From Alkalimarinus alittae (GTDB taxonomy: Bacteria; Pseudomonadota; Gammaproteobacteria; Pseudomonadales; Oleiphilaceae): DNA of 64,000 bases. The translations under genes and the position numbers were made by a program. Where the stretch lies: the NCBI RefSeq assembly GCF_026016465.1, contig NZ_CP100390.1, positions 496,001-560,000 on the forward strand. Direction: 5' to 3'. Positions 43,744 through 52,801 of the stretch are shown here, piece after piece. The stretch's first letter is position 1. Each line of letters opens with the position of its first letter. The notes beneath the pieces are model-generated. The model was not told where the DNA came from. It ran no database searches and saw only the letters and a list, made by a program, of their open reading frames with translations.

Positions 43744-46698
43744 TTGAACGTAAATGATAAGCCAGCGTCATCGCCGTATAGCTTTCCTATTCGAATACAC
43801 CTTTTTGTTGCCATTGTTTCTTTTGTTGTTTTGCTCGGTGTGGCGTTAGGTGTTTTTCATTATCAGAAGATTACGACCTTGATCATTGATGATGCTGAAG
43901 TGACCTTTGATCGTATCGCAAAAGACGTCTTATTAAAGTTTGAGTCAGCCTATCATCCTGTAGCGACTACTGTTGATTTACTTTCCTTTTCAGGTCTTTT
44001 GAAGGCTTCAAGCTTTGAGCAGCGAGCCGAATATCTTGAGCCTTTAACTAGCGTGCTTCGTACTAAACCTGAACTTCTCAACATGCTAGTGGGGTATGCT
44101 AATAGCGAGGCACTGATTGTTCGCCGCATCAATAATGAATCCGAGCGAAACCAATATGGCGCGGCAGTAGATACGGCCTATGTTGTCGATAATATTGAAA
44201 CAGACTCAGGCGTTGGTATTTTAACGCGGTATTATTACAGTACTGAATTAGTGCAGTTAGGGGTAAGGTCATTAGGGCAGACCACCTACGACCCTCTAGC
44301 AAGGAGTTGGTATAAACGGGCTTTGAGTAGTGACTCAACCATTGCCACTGAACCGTACATGTTCTTTTTTTCTGGTTTGGTGGGCATTACGGTTGCGAAA
44401 TACAATACGGCCAATGACGCGGTAGTAGCGGCTGATATCTCGATTAATAACCTATCTAAGACATTAAAACAAAGCCAAATAACGCAAGGATCACTGCTTT
44501 ATCTTATTGATAAAGAAGACCGTTTGTTAGCAAGTTCAGAAGGTGGTGACTTTGTACTCAGTAGCTCGCTTGATGACACTCAGCTTAAATCGGTTAAAGA
44601 GCTTAATAACACATTGTTGAATAAAGTGATTAGCCGAGGTGCATCACATTATGACAGTGGTGACTTTTTTCAGCTAAAAGAAGATAAATGGCTAGTGGCT
44701 GTGCGAGATGTTGATTTAATTGATGATTTTAATCTACGATTAGTCATTCTTGTGCCAACAGAAGAGCTGTTGTTTGAGGCTATCGAGGTCAGACATCAGT
44801 CCGTTTTGATTACCATTTTGGTTATTTTTCTGTCGATTCCTGTTGCACTGCTGATCGCCACAAAGATCGCTAACCCATTAAAAATGCTTGCAGAACAGTC
44901 ATCCCGTGTACGCCGATTTGATTTTAGTAAGCCTACTCAGGTTAAATCCTTTATTCTTGAAATTAGCGATTTGAGTCGTTCAATACAGCTGATGCAAGAT
45001 ACGATTCACAACTTTATCGAAATGATAAATGCGGTTGCTGGCGAAAAAGATTTTGAACGACTATTAGAGAAAATAACCAGTGACACCATGCACGTCAGCT
45101 CTGCTTCAGGGGCGATTGTTTACCTCCTTTCGGAAGATGAAACGATGTTGAACCCTTCTTGTTTTATGACGCCAGAGGGTATTGTTAAGACGCGGTTAAC
45201 GGCGGTGAATAGTGAAGGTGACACGTTATTGCACAAGGCAATTAAAAGCCACCAGAGTGAAGCGTTTACAGTAGATCGGCATGAAAAACCAGAAAACATG
45301 AACGCAAACCGAATAAGTGCGATTGAAGTGTTAGATGCAATGGGGGTCAATGAGCTTAAGGTGGTGGTATTCCCGTTGAGAAACAGGCAGCTCGATCATA
45401 TTGGAATGATTTGCTTGCTGTTTGACCCTCTGACAAACAGTGAAGCATCTGCCGATAAACTCGACTTTGTACAGGCGGTTGCTGGTTTTAGTGCGTTGAC
45501 GATTGAAAGTAGCCAAATGGTAGAAGCGCAGAAAAATTTATTGGATGCATTTATTAAGTTAATTGCTGGGGCTATTGATGAAAAATCCCCCTATACCGGC
45601 GGGCATTGTCAGCGGGTACCTGAGTTAACCCACATGCTTGCTCAAGCCGCGAGTACGAGTGATGATGAACGCTTTTCTGGGTTCAAACTAAAGAAGGCGC
45701 AATGGGAGGAGCTTCATATTGCTAGTTGGCTTCATGACTGCGGCAAGGTGACCACGCCTGAATATGTGATCGATAAGTCGACTAAGCTCGAAACAATATA
45801 TGATCGAATTCATGAAATCAGAATGCGCTTTGAGGTGGCTAAACGAGAAGCTGAACTCAGTTATTGGAAAGCCATAGCCCGTGGCGGCAACGAACAAGCC
45901 TTAAAGCCAGCTCTTGAGCGAGCACTTGCCCAGTTGGATGAAGACTTTGTATTTATTGCGGAGTGTAATCAAGGTGGAGAGTTTATGGCGCCAGAGAAGC
46001 TAAGCAGGCTGAGACAAATTGCGAAAACAACGTGGACGCGCACACTCGATGATCGTATTGGTTTGTCGTGGGAAGAGTTGCAGCGCAAAGACAGGTCGCC
46101 AGTCTCAATGCTTCCGGTTCAAGAAACAATATTGGCTGACCGTGACGATCATATTATAGCGCGCGAGCCGAGTCAGTATGATGACCCCGATAACCCGTGG
46201 GGCTTTAGGCTTGATGTGCCAGAAAATAAATTTAATAAAGGCGAGCTTTACAACCTATCTGTAGAGCGAGGTACTCTAACAGCTGAAGAGCGCTTTATTA
46301 TCAATAATCACATCACTCAAACAATTATAATGCTGAACAAATTGCCGTTTCCAAAGCAGATGAGTGCGGTACCCGAAATTGCAGGTGGCCATCATGAAAA
46401 GATGGACGGTACTGGCTACCCAAAGCGGCTTAAGCGAGACGATATGCCTATGAGTGCTCGTATGATGGCCATAGCGGATATATTTGAGGCATTAACGGCA
46501 TCAGATCGACCGTATAAAAGGCCTAAAACCCTTAGCCAGGCAATTGAGATAATGGGGCATATGAAGAACAATAATCATATCGATGCTGACTTGTTTGAGT
46601 TGTTTTTAACGTCGGGAATATATCTGGTGTATGGCGAGAAATACCTGCAACCTGAGCAGATTGATCACGTAGATATATCACGCTACCTTAATGAATAA
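43744..46698 (+). CDS. Membrane HD-GYP protein with Cache, HAMP and GAF domains and an inserted segment
   Basis: A 984-residue predicted cyclic-di-GMP phosphodiesterase. TM1 is at ~17-40, a periplasmic double-Cache sensor at ~41-345, TM2 at ~350-370, HAMP at ~370-425, a GAF-like domain at ~440-600, and HD-GYP at ~610-960. All metal ligands are visible: GGHCQRV, LHDCGK (His663-Asp664), NNH, and the full HHEKMDGTGYP (about residue 882) plus AIADIFEALTASDRPYK. About 220 residues separate HD and HHE instead of the usual ~65-70. The extra ~150 residues are rich in charged helices (RMRFEVAKREAELSYWKAIARGG). It starts at TTG with GCGAG upstream. A long hairpin follows. Confidence 0.88.
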   Translation: MNVNDKPASSPYSFPIRIHLFVAIVSFVVLLGVALGVFHYQKITTLIIDDAEVTFDRIAKDVLLKFESAYHPVATTVDLLSFSGLLKASSFEQRAEYLEPLTSVLRTKPELLNMLVGYANSEALIVRRINNESERNQYGAAVDTAYVVDNIETDSGVGILTRYYYSTELVQLGVRSLGQTTYDPLARSWYKRALSSDSTIATEPYMFFFSGLVGITVAKYNTANDAVVAADISINNLSKTLKQSQITQGSLLYLIDKEDRLLASSEGGDFVLSSSLDDTQLKSVKELNNTLLNKVISRGASHYDSGDFFQLKEDKWLVAVRDVDLIDDFNLRLVILVPTEELLFEAIEVRHQSVLITILVIFLSIPVALLIATKIANPLKMLAEQSSRVRRFDFSKPTQVKSFILEISDLSRSIQLMQDTIHNFIEMINAVAGEKDFERLLEKITSDTMHVSSASGAIVYLLSEDETMLNPSCFMTPEGIVKTRLTAVNSEGDTLLHKAIKSHQSEAFTVDRHEKPENMNANRISAIEVLDAMGVNELKVVVFPLRNRQLDHIGMICLLFDPLTNSEASADKLDFVQAVAGFSALTIESSQMVEAQKNLLDAFIKLIAGAIDEKSPYTGGHCQRVPELTHMLAQAASTSDDERFSGFKLKKAQWEELHIASWLHDCGKVTTPEYVIDKSTKLETIYDRIHEIRMRFEVAKREAELSYWKAIARGGNEQALKPALERALAQLDEDFVFIAECNQGGEFMAPEKLSRLRQIAKTTWTRTLDDRIGLSWEELQRKDRSPVSMLPVQETILADRDDHIIAREPSQYDDPDNPWGFRLDVPENKFNKGELYNLSVERGTLTAEERFIINNHITQTIIMLNKLPFPKQMSAVPEIAGGHHEKMDGTGYPKRLKRDDMPMSARMMAIADIFEALTASDRPYKRPKTLSQAIEIMGHMKNNNHIDADLFELFLTSGIYLVYGEKYLQPEQIDHVDISRYLNE

Positions 46699-46734
46699 AG
46701 CGGCGATAATATTGATATTATCGCCGCTTTAAAA
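46697..46734. terminator. 16-bp hairpin between convergent HD-GYP and hypothetical genes
   Basis: Perfect 16-base arms starting AAAGCGGCGATAATAT (46697-46712) and closing at 46730, loop of 2 bases, A/T-rich tails both ways (CTTTAAAA). It overlaps the HD-GYP stop codon. Confidence 0.7.
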
Positions 46735-46761
46735 GCATGCATTAATGATACTGGCGGCTCT

Positions 46762-47358
46762 TTAACGGGTTAACAGGTTAAGGTGATCAGCTGGTACATC
46801 AACGCTTAAATAAGCCAATCCGAGTACGTTAAGATAAGCCATTCGATCAATACTGGTAGGGTCAAGTTTAGGTAACAGTATTTTGTTTTGAGTGTAGAGT
46901 GCTTGGATATACTCGATGTACGGGTCGTTACCAGTCAGTAGCATCGTCGCAGCGCCTACATCTGTTTTAACCTTGCTAGCAAGATCTTCAGGCAGCGTAA
47001 GCTCGACAACAACGGGTGTTGCATCACTACCAAAGCGAGTTTTACGCAGCTCTGCTTTTTCATTTGCCCAATAGTAAGCCAGCTCTTTGCTTTGTGTTAA
47101 AAATATAGGCTCTTTTCGTTCGGTGTAGCTATTGCCTATGGCCGCCATTGTTTGTTTTGCCATCTTATTAAGCTCTGCATCCCCTGAGCCGATTAACCCT
47201 TTATCCATAATGCTATCGGTTAAATCTGATGAGGTGCCGTGGTACCAAGTGCCTGTTAATTTAAATCCATCGGCTGACAGCAATTGGGCGGCATCTTGTA
47301 AATAGGTTGGAGTTTCAATATTTGTCATAGGGTATCGGGTTCCGAAATAAACAGTCAT
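46762..47358 (-). CDS. Unrecognised protein, possible ADP-ribosyltransferase-like fold
   Basis: A 198-residue soluble protein without signal peptide. The pattern GTWYHGTSSDLTDSIMDKGLI (YHGT followed by a helix and GL.) and EPIFLTQSKELAYYWANEKAE (FLT..kelA.yYA) is the layout of the NAD-binding core in ART/PARP-like folds, where H, Y and E residues do the work. There is then VVVELTLPEDL, a beta strand. This is structural resemblance seen by eye, not a family match. The C-terminal ~70 residues are helical. The ATG at 47358 was used; 47328 (MTNIETP) is possible and neither has a good ribosome site. It is monocistronic. Confidence 0.55.
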   Translation of the reverse strand: MTVYFGTRYPMTNIETPTYLQDAAQLLSADGFKLTGTWYHGTSSDLTDSIMDKGLIGSGDAELNKMAKQTMAAIGNSYTERKEPIFLTQSKELAYYWANEKAELRKTRFGSDATPVVVELTLPEDLASKVKTDVGAATMLLTGNDPYIEYIQALYTQNKILLPKLDPTSIDRMAYLNVLGLAYLSVDVPADHLNLLTR

Positions 47359-47553
47359 CAAACGGTTTGTGAATGAGAGGATTATAGCAGTATTGATGCG
47401 ACTTGTTGACTGCGAAGTATGGGCGAGTTGCGTAACCTCATAAAGAATACTTCAGCTTTTCTCTAAATAAATCACTTAAATAACCATATAAAACCAATAA
47501 TCGATATCTCTTACTATACTGAAATAGCCAAATGTTTTTGTGGGAGTCCTGAC

Positions 47554-48666
47554 ATGATTATCGGTGTACCTAAAGAAATTAAGAATCATGAATACCGTAT
47601 TGGAATGACACCTGCCGGTGTTAGAGAGCTAGTATGCCTCGGGCATCAGGTATTGGTTCAGCGTGATGGCGGTGCGTCGATCGGATTAACGAATGACCAG
47701 TATAGGGCGGCAGGGGCAAGGTTGACCAATACCGCAGAAGAGATTTTTGCGGCGGCTGATATGATCGTAAAAGTTAAAGAGCCGCAAGCTGAAGAGTGTG
47801 CGATGTTACGGCCTGAGCAGGTTATTTTTACGTATCTTCACCTTGCTCCAGACCCTGAACAGACAAAACGGCTAATCGATTCAAACGCCGTGGCGATTGC
47901 TTATGAAACCGTGACAGATGATCATGGTGCTTTGCCGCTATTAGCCCCCATGAGTGAAGTGGCTGGACGCATGGCAATACAAGCCGGTGCACATACACTT
48001 GAAAAAGCGCAAGGTGGTAACGGCACACTGTTGGGCGGTGTGCCAGGGGTAAGCCCCGGAAAGGTAGTGGTTATCGGCGGCGGTGTGGTGGGCGAAAATG
48101 CCGCCAGAATGGCGATGGGGTTGGGGGCAGATGTTCTGGTGCTTGACCGCTCTATTGATCGCTTAAAAACGCTCGACAACCTGTACGGCCCACAATTAAA
48201 AACCCTCTATTCAACGGTTGAATCTGTTGAAACTTCTGTGTGTGATGCAGACTTAATTATCGGCGCGGTATTGGTGCCAGGTGCTGCAGCGCCTAAGCTC
48301 GTTAAACGAGAAACATTAGTCAACATGAGAAGCGGTGCCGTATTGGTAGATGTGGCTATTGATCAGGGAGGGTGCTTTGAGACCAGTAAGCCCACTACGC
48401 ATCAAGACCCCACCTATAGTGTTGATGGCGTCGTACACTATTGTGTCGCCAATATGCCAGGCGGAGTGGCGAGAACGGCAACCTTCGCGTTAACTAACTC
48501 AACATTACCTTTTGTTATTGCCCTTGCCAATAAAGGTTTTCAGCGAGCATTGTCAGAAGATCATCACCTCCGAAATGGGTTAAATATTTATAAAGGCCAC
48601 GTGACTTGTCGACCTGTCGCAGAGGAGTTGGGCTATGAATATGTCCCCTCATCAGGCGTGATTTGA
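47554..48666 (+). CDS. ald: Alanine dehydrogenase
   Basis: Interconverts L-alanine and pyruvate plus ammonia with NAD. The 370-residue protein shows [22 protein letters not shown] at the N-terminus, and the catalytic Lys and His regions [10 protein letters not shown] and [13 protein letters not shown]. The NAD motif is [22 protein letters not shown] (~residues 170-192), then [21 protein letters not shown]. This is the standard length for Ald hexamers. It starts at ATG with GGGAG upstream. It is monocistronic, with both flanking genes on the other strand. Confidence 0.95.
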   Translation: MIIGVPKEIKNHEYRIGMTPAGVRELVCLGHQVLVQRDGGASIGLTNDQYRAAGARLTNTAEEIFAAADMIVKVKEPQAEECAMLRPEQVIFTYLHLAPDPEQTKRLIDSNAVAIAYETVTDDHGALPLLAPMSEVAGRMAIQAGAHTLEKAQGGNGTLLGGVPGVSPGKVVVIGGGVVGENAARMAMGLGADVLVLDRSIDRLKTLDNLYGPQLKTLYSTVESVETSVCDADLIIGAVLVPGAAAPKLVKRETLVNMRSGAVLVDVAIDQGGCFETSKPTTHQDPTYSVDGVVHYCVANMPGGVARTATFALTNSTLPFVIALANKGFQRALSEDHHLRNGLNIYKGHVTCRPVAEELGYEYVPSSGVI

Positions 48667-48709
48667 CGCTATTCGTTACATGCACAAAGGCTACGTTTAG
48701 CGGTGTTAG

Positions 48710-49450
48710 TCATTCTTTTTCAGTGTTTAAATACTTATCAAAGATGGCTTGATAACGACCTGTCTTTTTAAGGTGCTCTAGCCCTTCGTTAAAGTCATCT
48801 CTGATTTTCTTGTCCCAAAAAACAGGGCGATAATTATTAGGGTTTACGTCTGTAAAGGGGTGAAAGGTTACGTCTTTAATGGTCGTCCCAAGTATTTCAG
48901 CTTGACTAGAATAGTATTGAAAAATATTCCTGTCGCTTAAAGCAACGTCTACTTTGCCTGCGTTAAGCATCAACACTTGCGTAAGCTGCTTATTTTGCTC
49001 CGTTACTAACTTTGCCTCATAGGGGGCTTTTAGCCATTTGGGATAACGTTTGCTCGCCCCCTGAAATGAAATAATTGAAAGCCCTTTCAGATCTGAAGGC
49101 GACTCAAGTTTAAGGTTCCTACTTTTGAGAGAAATAAATACATTGTCGTAGACTACGGCTGAGTTCCCATAGAAAGCCCCAATTAAGGACATATCATGGC
49201 CAAGATCTGTCATGGTGGCATCAACGTATCGTTGTTTAAAAACATAGGGGGTACGGGCGAGAGGGAAGTACTTAGGGTGTAATGTGTGGTTGTGAAAGGC
49301 CAAGGCTTCACCAATAACCTCTATCTCAATGCCTGAGTCAGACTCAGGGAATGAAAACGGAGGGATAGCTTCTCCAAAAGCCATTTTCACTTCTTCAGCG
49401 TAAAGAGCGGGCGAAACGATAAAGCACACAAAATAAACAAACGCTTTCAA
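48710..49450 (-). CDS. Periplasmic substrate-binding protein, SBP_bac_3-like, orphan (second copy type)
   Basis: A 246-residue secreted protein. The signal peptide covers residues ~1-18 (PALYAEE). The mature chain has MAFGEAIPPFSFPESDSGIEIEVIGEALAFHNHTL, the first lobe of a family 3 binding protein, then LKGLSIISFQGASKRYPKW and a C-terminal ...LEHLKKTGRYQAIFDKYLN. It starts at TTG; AGGG lies 7 bases upstream, and an ATG nearby runs into a stop after two codons. No transporter genes flank it, so like the gene at 41842 it may be a sensor. It converges on ald. Confidence 0.78.
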   Translation of the reverse strand: MKAFVYFVCFIVSPALYAEEVKMAFGEAIPPFSFPESDSGIEIEVIGEALAFHNHTLHPKYFPLARTPYVFKQRYVDATMTDLGHDMSLIGAFYGNSAVVYDNVFISLKSRNLKLESPSDLKGLSIISFQGASKRYPKWLKAPYEAKLVTEQNKQLTQVLMLNAGKVDVALSDRNIFQYYSSQAEILGTTIKDVTFHPFTDVNPNNYRPVFWDKKIRDDFNEGLEHLKKTGRYQAIFDKYLNTEKE

Positions 49451-49604
49451 TGCATTACCCTATAAGTTAATTGTGTTGATTCGTTTAGACTAAATCAATC
49501 TGAATAAGGAGGCAGGGAAGGTTGCTGCGTCCTTATTTAATAGACTTTTTAGTGTAGTTTGCTTGCTCATACACGCGAGTTTTATTGATTCTTAACATTG
49601 TTTT

Positions 49605-50609
49605 TTAGGCGTTTAAATCAACAACTGTTCGGCCTTGGATTTTACCCGCCATCATATCCTCTGCTACCTGCTTAATCTCCTCGAGAGACACTACTCTATT
49701 AATTTCTGTGAGTGCTGTTTCAGGCAGGTCTTGAGCGAGTCGCTTCCACGCAACTTGTCGTCGTTCATTTGGGCACATCACTGAGTCGACGCCCTGTAAA
49801 CGCACGTTTCTGAGGATAAATGGCATCACCGTAGTGGGTAATTTATAACCCGCTGCAAGGCCACAAGCGGCAACCGCGCCGTTATAGTCTGTTTCAGCTA
49901 AAACACGAGCAAGAATAGCGTCACCTGCTGTATCGACGGCGCCAGCCCAACGCTGTGCTTCTAGCGGTCTGGATGGCTTTAGCATATCCTCTCGAGGGAT
50001 AATGTCGTTAGCGCCGAGGCTTTTTAAATAGTCGTGCGTTGAGCTACGTCCTGAAACGGCTGTAACGGAATAACCCAGTTTATTGAGGATTGCGACTGCG
50101 ATACTGCCTACGCCGCCGCCAGCGCCAGTGACCACAATAGGGCCTTTACCGGGGGTGATAAACGCGTCTTCTAATGCCATCACACACAGCATGGCGGTTA
50201 AACCAGCAGTACCGATAGCCATGGCTATTTTGCTGTCAATTCCGTTGGGTAGCGGAATCAGCCATTTGGATTGGACTCGCTGAATTTGCGAATAGCCACC
50301 CCAATATTGTTCGCCGACACTCCAGCCCGTTAGCAGCACTTTGTCGCCAGGCTTATAGCTATCAGCTTGTGATTCAATGACGGTACCTGTTAGATCTATA
50401 CCCGGAACCATCGGCCAAGTCCGTACTATTTTGCCAGTGCCTGTAACGGCCATGCTATCTTTATAGTTTACGCTAGAGTAATCAACCGATAACAAAACAT
50501 CGCCTTCTGGTAGGTCGGCAATGCTGAGTTGCTCGACAGCACTGAGGGTTTTTCCGTCTTCTTGACGAAGAACTAATGCTTTAAATTGATCTGAATTCGC
50601 TTGAGTCAT
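49605..50609 (-). CDS. YhdH/AcuI-type acrylyl-CoA reductase (MDR family)
   Basis: A 334-residue NADPH-dependent medium-chain reductase without zinc ligands. Hallmarks are YSSVNYKDSMAVTGTGKIVRTWPMVPGIDLTG, and AIGTAGLTAMLCVMALED followed by VVTGAGGGVGSIAVAILNKLGYSVTAVSGR (NADPH site). The group includes AcuI, which reduces acrylyl-CoA to propionyl-CoA in 3-hydroxypropionate and DMSP routes, and E. coli YhdH. No DMSP genes are in this window, so it may be a detoxifying enzyme. It is monocistronic and diverges from the mechanosensitive channel. Confidence 0.87.
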   Translation of the reverse strand: MTQANSDQFKALVLRQEDGKTLSAVEQLSIADLPEGDVLLSVDYSSVNYKDSMAVTGTGKIVRTWPMVPGIDLTGTVIESQADSYKPGDKVLLTGWSVGEQYWGGYSQIQRVQSKWLIPLPNGIDSKIAMAIGTAGLTAMLCVMALEDAFITPGKGPIVVTGAGGGVGSIAVAILNKLGYSVTAVSGRSSTHDYLKSLGANDIIPREDMLKPSRPLEAQRWAGAVDTAGDAILARVLAETDYNGAVAACGLAAGYKLPTTVMPFILRNVRLQGVDSVMCPNERRQVAWKRLAQDLPETALTEINRVVSLEEIKQVAEDMMAGKIQGRTVVDLNA

Positions 50610-50809
50610 TTTAAACCTCTATATTGACTAAACGGGAATGAAACACCGGTGCTATACGGCCAATGAATGATGCCTCAGTCTAGCTTGAAATGTTGATGAG
50701 CTAAATGCTTTAGCTAAAAAGAACAGACTATACTTTAGTCGTGCTGACATTTACTGTTACTAGGAATATTTATGAAGAAACGACACGTGTATTCAAAGGT
50801 AGATAAGTC

Positions 50810-52084
50810 ATGACGGAACTGAGAGCACAGCTGAGAGACTTTTTATTAAGCTGGTTTGGGCAACATATGCCCGGTAGTGTTTTTTTGTGGTATGACATTC
50901 TTGTACTGCTTTGGATAGGGGTATTCGGTTTTGTATTGCACTTTGTCGTTCGAATGGTTGCTAAGAGGTTTCTTAAAGGCCGTTTTTTTTCACCTCGCAA
51001 TCAGCATCAAGAGAATATAGCAGCCGTACTCGGTGAGCGACTGGTTAAACGGTTGTCATATGTCTTGCAGGGGGTAGTGGTGGTTATTCAGTCTCACCTC
51101 TGGGTAGGTGAAGGATCCACCTTCTTGTATGTCCTTGAGTTAGTGGCTAATCAATGGATCATTCTGTTTGCGTTACTTTCGTTATTTACGTTGCTGGATA
51201 TCTTCCAAGCGGCCTCTGATAGGCGTTCTAACCGGGCTCATTTCCCATTAAGGGGGCTGATACAAACCGTTAAATTGTCAGCGAGTGTGTTAACCGGGAT
51301 TCTTGCTATATCACTGCTTATGGGTAAATCACCACTTATTTTACTCAGCGGTTTAGGTGCGTTGTCTGCCGTTTTATTGTTGGTATTTAAAGACCCTATT
51401 TTAGGCTTAGTGGCGGGTATTCAGTTATCGGCAAACAATATGCTATCGGTCGGTGATTGGCTTGAAATGCCCAAGTATGGTGCCGATGGCGATGTAATTG
51501 ATATTGCCCTTACGACGGTTAAAGTTAGAAATTGGGATAAGACAATTACCACCATACCTACCTACGCACTTATCTCTGACTCATTTAAAAACTGGCGAGG
51601 GATGTCAGAGTCTGGAGGGCGTAGAATAAAACGCAGTATTCACTTAGAAATGAACAGTGTTTGCTTTTTGAATGAGCAGCAGCTTGCAGAGCTTCAAAAA
51701 GCAGACCTTTTAAGCGACTACATTAGCCGTAAATTATCGGCTATTAATAAAGAAAACACTGAGAAAAAGACCGATATGAGCGTGATGCTGAATGGGCGCA
51801 GACTGACAAATGTGGGTACTTTTAGGCAGTACTTAGTGTCACTGTTAAAACAGCACCCTCATATTCATCAAGGTATGACATTAATCGTCAGGCAGCTTGA
51901 ACCGAGCAGTAATGGCTTGCCTATTCAAATATATGCGTTCACCAACACGACAAACTGGAATCATTATGAGGATATTCAATCGGATATTTTTGATCACATC
52001 TTAGCCATTATTCCTATTTTTGGATTAAGAGCTCACGAATCTCCGACTGGTAATGACATCCGCCTACTGACTAATCACCAATAA
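50810..52084 (+). CDS. MscS-family mechanosensitive ion channel (YbdG-like)
   Basis: A 424-residue membrane channel that opens on osmotic downshock. Four to five helices are at the N-terminal side (~25-45, ~75-105, ~115-135, ~155-180). The pore-lining helix and MscS core then read LGALSAVLLLVFKDPILGLVAGIQLSANNMLSVGDWLEMPKYGADGDVIDIALTTVKVRNWDKTITTIPTYALISDSFKNWRGM. The long form with a large C-terminal cytoplasmic domain resembles YbdG (MscM). The start is ATG at 50810 (MTELRAQ). It is followed by the DUF998 gene after 15 bases, so both are probably one unit. Confidence 0.9.
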   Translation: MTELRAQLRDFLLSWFGQHMPGSVFLWYDILVLLWIGVFGFVLHFVVRMVAKRFLKGRFFSPRNQHQENIAAVLGERLVKRLSYVLQGVVVVIQSHLWVGEGSTFLYVLELVANQWIILFALLSLFTLLDIFQAASDRRSNRAHFPLRGLIQTVKLSASVLTGILAISLLMGKSPLILLSGLGALSAVLLLVFKDPILGLVAGIQLSANNMLSVGDWLEMPKYGADGDVIDIALTTVKVRNWDKTITTIPTYALISDSFKNWRGMSESGGRRIKRSIHLEMNSVCFLNEQQLAELQKADLLSDYISRKLSAINKENTEKKTDMSVMLNGRRLTNVGTFRQYLVSLLKQHPHIHQGMTLIVRQLEPSSNGLPIQIYAFTNTTNWNHYEDIQSDIFDHILAIIPIFGLRAHESPTGNDIRLLTNHQ

Positions 52085-52099
52085 AAAAGGTATGGCTTA

Positions 52100-52708
52100 G
52101 TGACAGAACTGCTCGGATTATTAGGTGTTGTGATCTCCCTTTTTGCATTTATTGCGCCGGTTTACTATGCAAAAAAAAGTGATGGCTACTCGACACGCCT
52201 GAACACGCTGAGCGAGCTAGGTGCAACCGGCAGTCGGTATCAGAAAGCGGTATCGCGTTATTATTTTTTGCCGTTGGGCGTCGCCATAATTTTATTTTTG
52301 GTACTGAGCCAGGCTACGGTCACGTTTCTTACGCAAAGCTATTTGGCGTGGGCCTTATTGGGGTTAGTGGGGGTGGGGTACTTAGTGGCAGCCTTGTTCC
52401 CTTGTGATCCAGGTTCACCCATAGGCGGTACGGCGAGTAATAAACTGCATAATACAGCAGGCGTATTGGAGTATTTGGGGGCAGGTTTAGGGTTGATCTT
52501 GATGGGGGTATCGCCAGAGCAACCGGTTATGTTGCCTCAGATGAACCTCTATTTAATCCTAAGTGGTTCGGTGATACTGTTGAGTCTTATGATGCTAATA
52601 CTACCGTCATTTTATCGCATTAGAGGGCTGGTTCAGCGGTTCGCAGAAGCGAGTTTTTTTATCTGGATGATGACCGTGTCGCTTTTATTACTGTTGATTG
52701 ATCGCTAA
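52100..52708 (+). CDS. DUF998 family membrane protein
   Basis: A 202-residue integral membrane protein with about six helices. ALFPCDPGSPIGGTASNKLHNTAG matches the DUF998 signature (FPCD.G...HN..G). Function is unknown. It begins at a GTG 15 bases after the channel gene with AAAAAAGG upstream. It ends 93 bases before the glutamine-synthetase-like gene, with no clear terminator between. Confidence 0.75.
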   Translation: MTELLGLLGVVISLFAFIAPVYYAKKSDGYSTRLNTLSELGATGSRYQKAVSRYYFLPLGVAIILFLVLSQATVTFLTQSYLAWALLGLVGVGYLVAALFPCDPGSPIGGTASNKLHNTAGVLEYLGAGLGLILMGVSPEQPVMLPQMNLYLILSGSVILLSLMMLILPSFYRIRGLVQRFAEASFFIWMMTVSLLLLLIDR

Positions 52709-52801
52709 CCATGCACGATAGGCAGTTTATGACTAGGCTTAGATGATGTGACGAACGCTTAAAAATACAAAAATAAGAATTAAATTAAGACGAGGAAAAT
52801 C

